From Microbacterium resistens NBRC 103078 (GTDB lineage: Bacteria; Actinomycetota; Actinomycetes; Actinomycetales; Microbacteriaceae), in contig NZ_BCRA01000010.1 in the NCBI RefSeq assembly GCF_001552355.1, positions 1-64,000 of the forward strand: a stretch of 64,000 nt of DNA, given 5' to 3'. Under the pieces are notes generated by a model. It was not told the DNA's origin, ran no database searches, and was given only the letters and a program-made list of their open reading frames with translations. The translations under genes were made by a program, and so were the position numbers. Below, one piece after another: positions 59,811-64,000 of the stretch (its first letter is position 1; every line of letters starts with the position of its first letter).

Positions 59811-60769
59811 ACACGGCAACCATTGGCACGACGGACATCGAGGTCTCCCGGCTCTCGCTGGGATCCTGGTACACCTACTCGCGGCTGAGCTTCGAGGCCG
59901 GGGTGGACCTGGTCCGCAGCGCCCTGGATCTCGGGATCACGTTCTTCGACGTGGCGTACTACCGCAACTCCCCGCACACCGAGATGATCTTCAGCCGGCT
60001 GATCCGCGAGGCGGGTGCGCGCCGTGAGGACTACCAGCTCGCCGAGAAGCTCTGGTACTTCAACTATCCGTCGGAGTCCCTCAGCGACCAGACCGACCGC
60101 ATGCTGCGCCGGGTGGACGAGGAGTATGCGGACGTCCTCATCATCGAGCACCCCCGTCCCGGGATGAGCGTGGAGAAGCTCGTCGACGAGGTCACCGAGG
60201 TCGTCGACAGCGGACGCGCCCGGTGCTGGGGCGCGCTGAACTGGGTGCCGGAGGACCTGCTCGCCGCGCACGAGCACGCCGCCTCGATCGGCAAGCCCGG
60301 GCCGCAGCTCGCCCAGCTGAAGTACTCGATCGTCCGTCGCAACGTGGTGGAGGACCAGTACCGCGAGGTGGTCGCGCGCACGGGGATGAGCATCCACGCG
60401 TCCGACACCATGGAGGGCGGCATCCTCGCGGGGATCCTGGAGCCGGAGCGCCACATCGGGATCGACGTGGGCGACATCCGGGCCCAGATCAAGGCGACCG
60501 TGCCGGCCATCGTCGAGGCGGCGGAGGGCCTCGGGATCACGCCCGCCCAGTTCTCGCTCGCCTGGTGCCTGACGAACCCGCAGGTGGCGTCGCTGCTGTT
60601 CGGCGCGACGCGTCCCGAGCGGCTGCGGGAGAACGCGGAGGCGGTGCGCATCGCCGCCGAGCTCGGCGACCGCATCCGCGAGGCGGCGGAGGGGCTGGGG
60701 ATCGACGCGCACGCGCTCGACGCCCCGTACACCCACGACCGCGCGCTGATCGGCGACTACGTCGCCTGA
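59807..60769 (+). CDS. Aldo/keto reductase
   Basis: A 320-residue (alpha/beta)8 NADPH-dependent reductase. The catalytic tetrad is visible: Asp and Tyr in TFFDVAYYRN, Lys in QLAEKLWYF, His in VLIIEHPRPG. The C-terminal cofactor region has QFSLAWCLTNPQVASLLFGA. It is most like the voltage-gated-K-channel beta/YghZ-type AKRs in the later part. ATGA coupling to the transporter ATPase makes it an integral part of this operon, so it probably modifies the imported compound, for example a keto or aldehyde group. Hairpins follow the gene. Confidence 0.9.
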   Translation: MNTATIGTTDIEVSRLSLGSWYTYSRLSFEAGVDLVRSALDLGITFFDVAYYRNSPHTEMIFSRLIREAGARREDYQLAEKLWYFNYPSESLSDQTDRMLRRVDEEYADVLIIEHPRPGMSVEKLVDEVTEVVDSGRARCWGALNWVPEDLLAAHEHAASIGKPGPQLAQLKYSIVRRNVVEDQYREVVARTGMSIHASDTMEGGILAGILEPERHIGIDVGDIRAQIKATVPAIVEAAEGLGITPAQFSLAWCLTNPQVASLLFGATRPERLRENAEAVRIAAELGDRIREAAEGLGIDAHALDAPYTHDRALIGDYVA

Positions 60770-60875
60770 CCGCCCGGGCGGTCCCCCGTCCGGACGGGCG
60801 GGTCATCCGATCGCACGGGTGGGGATCGCACGGGTGAGGAGAGGGTCCGTGACGCCGAGCGTCGCGGACCCTCTC
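60769..60875 (+). terminator. Hairpin cluster ending the ABC-AKR operon
   Basis: Two perfect 14-bp palindromes, ACCGCCCGGGCGGT (60769-60782) and CCCGTCCGGACGGG (60785-60798), are followed by a long hairpin at 60839-60875: GAGAGGGTCCG with CGGACCCTCTC, plus inner GACGC/GCGTC. No U-tract is present. The last structure is the best terminator. Confidence 0.7.
60809..60836 (+). repeat. Short direct repeat GATCGCACGGGTG (two copies)
   Basis: Thirteen identical bases at 60809-60821 and 60824-60836, separated by GG, lie between the palindromes and the terminator hairpin. No function was seen. Confidence 0.6.
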
Positions 60876-60933
60876 GCGCGTCGGTCGGGCCGTGCGCGTC
60901 CGCGGACGGTTCGCGACCTCGCCTCGGAGCCGT

Positions 60934-60939
60934 TAGGAT
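60934..60939 (+). promoter_or_regulatory. -10 box of the tRNA-Ser(GCT) promoter
   Basis: TAGGAT lies 34 bases before the mature tRNA 5' end, the same distance as TAGACT before tRNA-Ser(TGA). Confidence 0.45.
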
Positions 60940-60973
60940 GGTCAGGCGTGTCCGTTCCTCGGAGCGGGCGCAC

Positions 60974-61065
60974 GGAGACGTCGCATAGTCAGGCCTAGTG
61001 CACCACCCTGCTAAGGTGGAGTCCCCTCACGGGGACCGAGGGTTCAAATCCCTCCGTCTCCGCCA
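60974..61065 (+). tRNA. tRNA-Ser(GCT)
   Basis: Acceptor arms GGAGACG/CGTCTCC pair fully, with G discriminator at 61062 and an encoded CCA (61063-61065). The anticodon stem CCACC/GGTGG holds the loop CTGCTAA, giving anticodon GCT. A long variable arm (GTCCCCTCACGGGGAC) and T-arm GAGGG-TTCAAAT-CCCTC confirm the serine type. Confidence 0.97.
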
Positions 61066-61121
61066 CACTTCTTCAGGTTCGGCGCGGTCCGTTCAACCTC
61101 CGATCCGGCCGAGCCGCAGCG

Positions 61122-61934
61122 TCACGCGGACCGGCCCTCGGGCTCGGCGAGGTGGATGCCGAGGTCGGTCCGGCCGGGGTGGATGTCGTCTCGCAGTGCT
61201 CGCGTCCCCCGGTACTCGCCGTCGCGGAGCCGCCGGAAGGGGCGTCCGGGCTCGTCGTCGAGGTGCTGCAACCGGTCGGTGAGGCGGCGGATCTCCCGCT
61301 CGAATCCGTCGGTGCCGAGTCCGTCGGCGTCATGCACGACGTGCAGCGCGAGCGACTCGATCCCCACGTACCAGAGCGCGCCGTGCGTCAGCGGGAACAG
61401 CAGAGAGTCCAGGTCGCCGCTGATGCCGCGCGGCCCGATCGAGCGCTCGTCCTCGCCCGCGGTCACGATGACGAGGGCGCGTCGCCCGGCCAGGCCGCCG
61501 TCACCGTAGCGGCGGGGGATGCCGAGCTCCGGATCGGCGTCGCCGTACGCGAAGCCGTTGGCGAGGACGCGGTCGAGCCAGCCCTTCATGATCGCCGGAA
61601 CCCCGTACCACCAGAGAGGGAACTGCAGCACGAGCAGCTCGGCGGCGGCGAGCTTGGCCTGCTCGGCCTGCACGTCTGCCGGCAGCAGCCCCTGTTCGTA
61701 CGCCACGCCCTGCAGCTCCACGACGTTGCCCGGGCGCCCGTCCTCGACGGCGAGGTCGCGATCGGAGAGGACGGGGTCGAATCCCTGCGTGTACAGGTCG
61801 GAGGTCGCGACCTCATAGCGGCGGGACAGAGCCTCCGTGCCGGCGTCGAACAGACGGCGATTGAAGGACGTGCCCCGGGGGTGCGCGAGAACCCAGAGCG
61901 CGTGTCCCGGGCGCGGAGGGTGGTGGATCGTCAT
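61122..61934 (-). CDS. NAD(P)H-dependent flavodoxin-fold oxidoreductase (quinone reductase family)
   Basis: A 270-residue flavodoxin_2-type (NQO1/MdaB-like) protein: ALWVLAHPRGTSFNRRLFDA binds the FMN/FAD phosphate, LLVLQFPLWWYGVPAIMKGW is the conserved flavin/quinone-site stretch, and RRALVIVTAGEDERSIGPRG follows. Members reduce quinones or azo and nitro compounds with NAD(P)H. ATG 61934 has AGAGGA upstream. It sits 97 bases downstream of a TetR gene on the same strand, a common pairing in which the regulator senses electrophiles or quinones. Confidence 0.9.
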   Translation of the reverse strand: MTIHHPPRPGHALWVLAHPRGTSFNRRLFDAGTEALSRRYEVATSDLYTQGFDPVLSDRDLAVEDGRPGNVVELQGVAYEQGLLPADVQAEQAKLAAAELLVLQFPLWWYGVPAIMKGWLDRVLANGFAYGDADPELGIPRRYGDGGLAGRRALVIVTAGEDERSIGPRGISGDLDSLLFPLTHGALWYVGIESLALHVVHDADGLGTDGFEREIRRLTDRLQHLDDEPGRPFRRLRDGEYRGTRALRDDIHPGRTDLGIHLAEPEGRSA

Positions 61935-62031
61935 GGGAGTCCTCTCGATCGGTGTTCCGTCTGTGGGGTTCTGTCTGTCGGGTTCTGTGGGCCGCGAGTG
62001 GTCTGTTGCGGGCCGGGTCCGCGCCCTGCGT

Positions 62032-62622
62032 TCAGCCGCCGGCGACGGTGACGATGATGCGCGCCAGGGCTCGTCGAGCGCGACCCTCATCCAGCTCGCC
62101 GGCGAGCGAGGCGCGGGAGAGCGCGTCCGCGGCCCCGGCCACGGCGTGAAGCCCCGCGGTGTCGACGGGCGTCCGGGCGACCGGCGTCAGCGCCGAGCGG
62201 CACTTGGCGAGATACGCGTCGGTGGCGTCCCAGCGGAGCCGCTCAAGGGTGGGCGAGCCGGTGAGGGCGGAGAGGACGTCGGCCAGTTCGCGCCCCTCGG
62301 CTCGCGCGCAGTCCAGGTACGCGCCGGCCATGAGATCCGCGACGGCGTCCAGGTCCGGCTCGACCTGTGCGAGCGCCGCATCGAGGGCGGCATGCTGACG
62401 GGCGTCGAACTCTCGGTACAGCTCGGCCAGCACCCCCGAGCGGTCCCCGAAGTGGTCGTAGACGAGGGGCTTGGCGACCCCCGCCCGCTCGGCGAGACGG
62501 CCGAGCGTGAGCCGGTCCGTCCCCTCCTCGCGGATCAGATCGCGCGCCGCGGCGAGCAGCTGGGCGCGACGCTGCGCCTTCGGCAGCCGCCGCGGGAGAG
62601 GCGGCGTCTCGTGTGGGGGCAC
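62032..62622 (-). CDS. TetR family transcriptional regulator
   Basis: A 196-residue regulator. The N-terminal TetR helix-turn-helix is RRAQLLAAARDLIREEG with LTLGRLAERAGVAKPLVYDH (about residues 20-65). The C-terminal helical ligand domain includes a TetR_C-like region ending in RRALARIIVTVAG. GTG 62622 with GGAGG upstream is preferred over ATG 62670, which lies inside the TTACCA/TGGTAA operator and would add a non-conserved stretch. It is divergent from the phosphotransferase gene and upstream of the flavodoxin-fold reductase. Confidence 0.88.
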   Translation of the reverse strand: MPPHETPPLPRRLPKAQRRAQLLAAARDLIREEGTDRLTLGRLAERAGVAKPLVYDHFGDRSGVLAELYREFDARQHAALDAALAQVEPDLDAVADLMAGAYLDCARAEGRELADVLSALTGSPTLERLRWDATDAYLAKCRSALTPVARTPVDTAGLHAVAGAADALSRASLAGELDEGRARRALARIIVTVAGG

Positions 62623-62663
62623 TGCTCCTCCGTTCAGGGCGAGACGTGACGGTCGCACGTAAC

Positions 62664-62690
62664 TTACCATTCGTAGCTTACTCTTGGTAA
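62664..62690. promoter_or_regulatory. Candidate TetR operator
   Basis: TTACCA and TGGTAA form a perfect inverted repeat with a 15-base centre, which itself contains the near-palindrome GTAGCTTAC. It lies between the divergent TetR and phosphotransferase genes in an AT-richer block. Confidence 0.6.
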
Positions 62691-62735
62691 CCTCGGGCTG
62701 AGTGGCAAGGGCCGCGTTCAGGAGGGAGGCCCGTC

Positions 62736-63584
62736 GTGTCCGAGTCGATCCGTGCGCTCGACGCCGCCAAGGCCGTCTGCGCGGGCCTGGGTCTGCCGGT
62801 CGCGCAGGTGTCGATCCTGCAGGAGGCGAACCGGCTCACGCTGCGGCTGCGCCCGGCCGACATCGTCGCCCGGGTCGGACGGGGCGAGCATGCCGCCGCC
62901 CGTCTCGAAGTCGAGCTCGCGCAGGCGCTCGCCGACGCCGGGTGCCCGGTGGGGCGCGTGGACCCCCGCGCGGACCCGCGCGTCTACGTGCAGGACGGGT
63001 TCGCCGTGACGTTGTGGGAGCCTCTGGACCGGGTGGCATCGGCGGCGACGGCACGCGAGTACGCGGACGCCCTCGTGCGGCTCCACGCGGGCATGCGGAC
63101 CGTCGCGACATCGGTCCCGCGGTTCACCGCGCGGGTCGCCGCCGCCCTCGACGTCGTCGGGAGCCCGGCCCTGTCGCCGGAGCTCGGCGACGGGGATCGG
63201 GAGTTCCTGCGCGGTCGCCTGATCCACCTCGGACGAGCGATCCACGATCGCGGCACCGAGCAGCTGCTTCACGGCGAGCCGCACCCGGGGAACGTGATCG
63301 CCACCGCCGCGGGAGCCCGGTTCATCGATCTCGAGACCGTCTGCCGGGGTCCGGTCGAGTTCGATGTCGCGCACGTCCCGGCGGAGGTCGCCGAGCTCTA
63401 CCCCGGCCTCGACCGCAGCCTGCGTGATGACTGCCGGGAGCTCGTCCTGGCGATGGTGGCGGCGTGGCGCTGGGAGAGGGGCGACCGGTTCCCGAACGGT
63501 CCGCAGGTCAGGCAGGAACTCATGGACGTGCTTCGGTCGGGGGCCCCCTGGCCGACGCTCGACGCGTTGCGCAGCGCGGAGTGA
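62736..63584 (+). CDS. Aminoglycoside phosphotransferase-like kinase (APH fold)
   Basis: A 282-residue protein of the APH/choline kinase fold. The N lobe has a nucleotide region (ILQEANRLTLRLRPADIVAR). The catalytic loop is LLHGEPHPGNVI at about residues 177-188, followed by the metal-binding RFIDLETVCRGPVEFDVAH. The catalytic loop reads HGE where canonical APHs have HGD, so the catalytic Asp is replaced by Glu at about residue 181. An actinobacterial subgroup shares this form. Substrate is unknown; antibiotic resistance should not be assumed. The GTG start follows a GGAGGGAGG tract. It is divergent from the TetR gene. Confidence 0.85.
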   Translation: MSESIRALDAAKAVCAGLGLPVAQVSILQEANRLTLRLRPADIVARVGRGEHAAARLEVELAQALADAGCPVGRVDPRADPRVYVQDGFAVTLWEPLDRVASAATAREYADALVRLHAGMRTVATSVPRFTARVAAALDVVGSPALSPELGDGDREFLRGRLIHLGRAIHDRGTEQLLHGEPHPGNVIATAAGARFIDLETVCRGPVEFDVAHVPAEVAELYPGLDRSLRDDCRELVLAMVAAWRWERGDRFPNGPQVRQELMDVLRSGAPWPTLDALRSAE

Positions 63585-63605
63585 AGGCCCCGTCATCCGC
63601 GGCGG

Positions 63606-64000
63606 TCAGACGAACTGGACGCGGGGTGTGGGGTGGTCGGTGTGGGTTCGTCCGGTGGGGTCGGTCCAGATGAGGGTGCCGTCGGGGCTCTGTGTCGCGG
63701 ACCATCTCCACCGGTCGTCGTGGTGGGGGTGTTTGAGGGCGTGGTGCCCGGCGCAGAGGCAGGCGAGGTTGGTGATGTCGGTGGGCCCGCCGCGGGCGTG
63801 GTCCTGGGTGTGGTCGGTCTGTGTGCGGCGGGCGGGCATGCGGCATCCGGGGAATCGGCAGTGTTGGTCGCGGGCGCGGAGGTGGCGTCGCATGCGTTCG
63901 GTGGGGGTGTAGGAGTCGGTGCGGGTGAGCATTCCGGTCGGGTCGAGGAAGAGGCGGTCCCATCGCTCGGCGTCGGCGGCCAGCGTGCGGACGAGGGCGG
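63606..64000 (-). CDS. HNH endonuclease domain protein (DUF222-type), 5' partial
   Basis: The C-terminal part of a larger gene that runs off the right edge. The visible 131 residues include RWDRLFLDPTGMLTRTDSYT and RHLRARDQHCRFPGC. The HNH nuclease motif follows: CRFPGCRMPARRTQTDHTQD, then THE LACLCAGHHALKH block with paired Cys (zinc) and catalytic His. This arrangement is typical of the abundant actinobacterial DUF222-HNH proteins found in many copies in Microbacteriaceae genomes. Their role is not established. The gene is convergent with the phosphotransferase gene, 21 bases apart. Confidence 0.88.
   Translation of the reverse strand, partial: ALVRTLAADAERWDRLFLDPTGMLTRTDSYTPTERMRRHLRARDQHCRFPGCRMPARRTQTDHTQDHARGGPTDITNLACLCAGHHALKHPHHDDRWRWSATQSPDGTLIWTDPTGRTHTDHPTPRVQFV

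Noticed and set aside
62623-62670. Upstream ATG start of the TetR gene at 62670
   Set aside because: The start codon lies inside the TTACCA/TGGTAA inverted repeat, while GTG 62622 has GGAGG upstream.

Overview
The window looks like the chromosome of a high-GC actinobacterium, most likely Microbacteriaceae (Microbacterium-like). Grounds are the very high GC content, the housekeeping set (paired bacterial-PH membrane proteins, DUF2520, lysS, DUF4192, cls, YegS-type lipid kinase, serS, LCP protein), an HNH/DUF222-type gene at the right edge, and several genes whose start codon lies 6-7 nt after a TANNNT -10 box (leaderless genes). The species call is inference from family knowledge.

Layout. 1-13.6 kb is a housekeeping block ending in tRNA-Ser(TGA) and an LytR-CpsA-Psr protein. 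13.6-17.9 kb carries a rhamnulokinase, a rhamnulose-1-phosphate aldolase/short-chain dehydrogenase fusion and a DeoR-type regulator. 17.9-31.5 kb is a LacI-controlled region: a divergent Gfo/Idh/MocA dehydrogenase plus aldolase on one side, and a long translationally coupled run on the other (LacI, ManA-like isomerase, FGGY kinase, ABC ATPase, permease, binding protein, SDR, rhamnulokinase-like kinase, class II aldolase, second SDR, PfkB kinase). 31.5-37.8 kb has a second LacI gene flanked by a P-loop kinase-HAD fusion, a LacD-like aldolase, a P-loop kinase-mannitol dehydrogenase fusion and an L-xylulose-reductase-like SDR. 37.8-47.5 kb is a SorC-controlled polyol region: SDR, kinase, Zn-dependent polyol dehydrogenase, ABC transporter, xylulokinase. 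47.5-56.4 kb has L-rhamnose isomerase, two GH78 alpha-L-rhamnosidases, an MFS transporter and a third LacI regulator. 56.4-60.8 kb is a MarR-flanked amino-acid-type ABC operon ending in an aldo/keto reductase. 60.9-64 kb has tRNA-Ser(GCT), a TetR/flavodoxin-fold oxidoreductase pair, a phosphotransferase and an HNH endonuclease gene cut by the window edge.

How it works together. About 43 kb (13.6-56.4) is an uninterrupted array of carbohydrate and polyol catabolic operons. The rhamnose pathway is complete but split: glycosidases, uptake and isomerase lie at the right end, kinase and aldolase at the left end, under different regulators. The 30 kb between them reads as three polyol/rare-sugar modules, each combining uptake or oxidation (SDR, Zn-ADH or MDH), kinases and aldolases. 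Most regulators have a recognisable operator in the adjacent divergent promoter: GACAACGTTGTC (LacI-1), CACCGGTG core (LacI-2), CGCTCATATGAGCG (SorC), TGAATCGATTCA (LacI-3), ATGTTA-n14-TAACAT (DeoR), paired ACTAAA (MarR) and TTACCA-n15-TGGTAA (TetR). Pairing of each operator with its regulator is inferred from proximity and repetition. No CRISPR array, insertion sequence, rRNA or riboswitch was seen, and there is no gene-free stretch over 300 bases.
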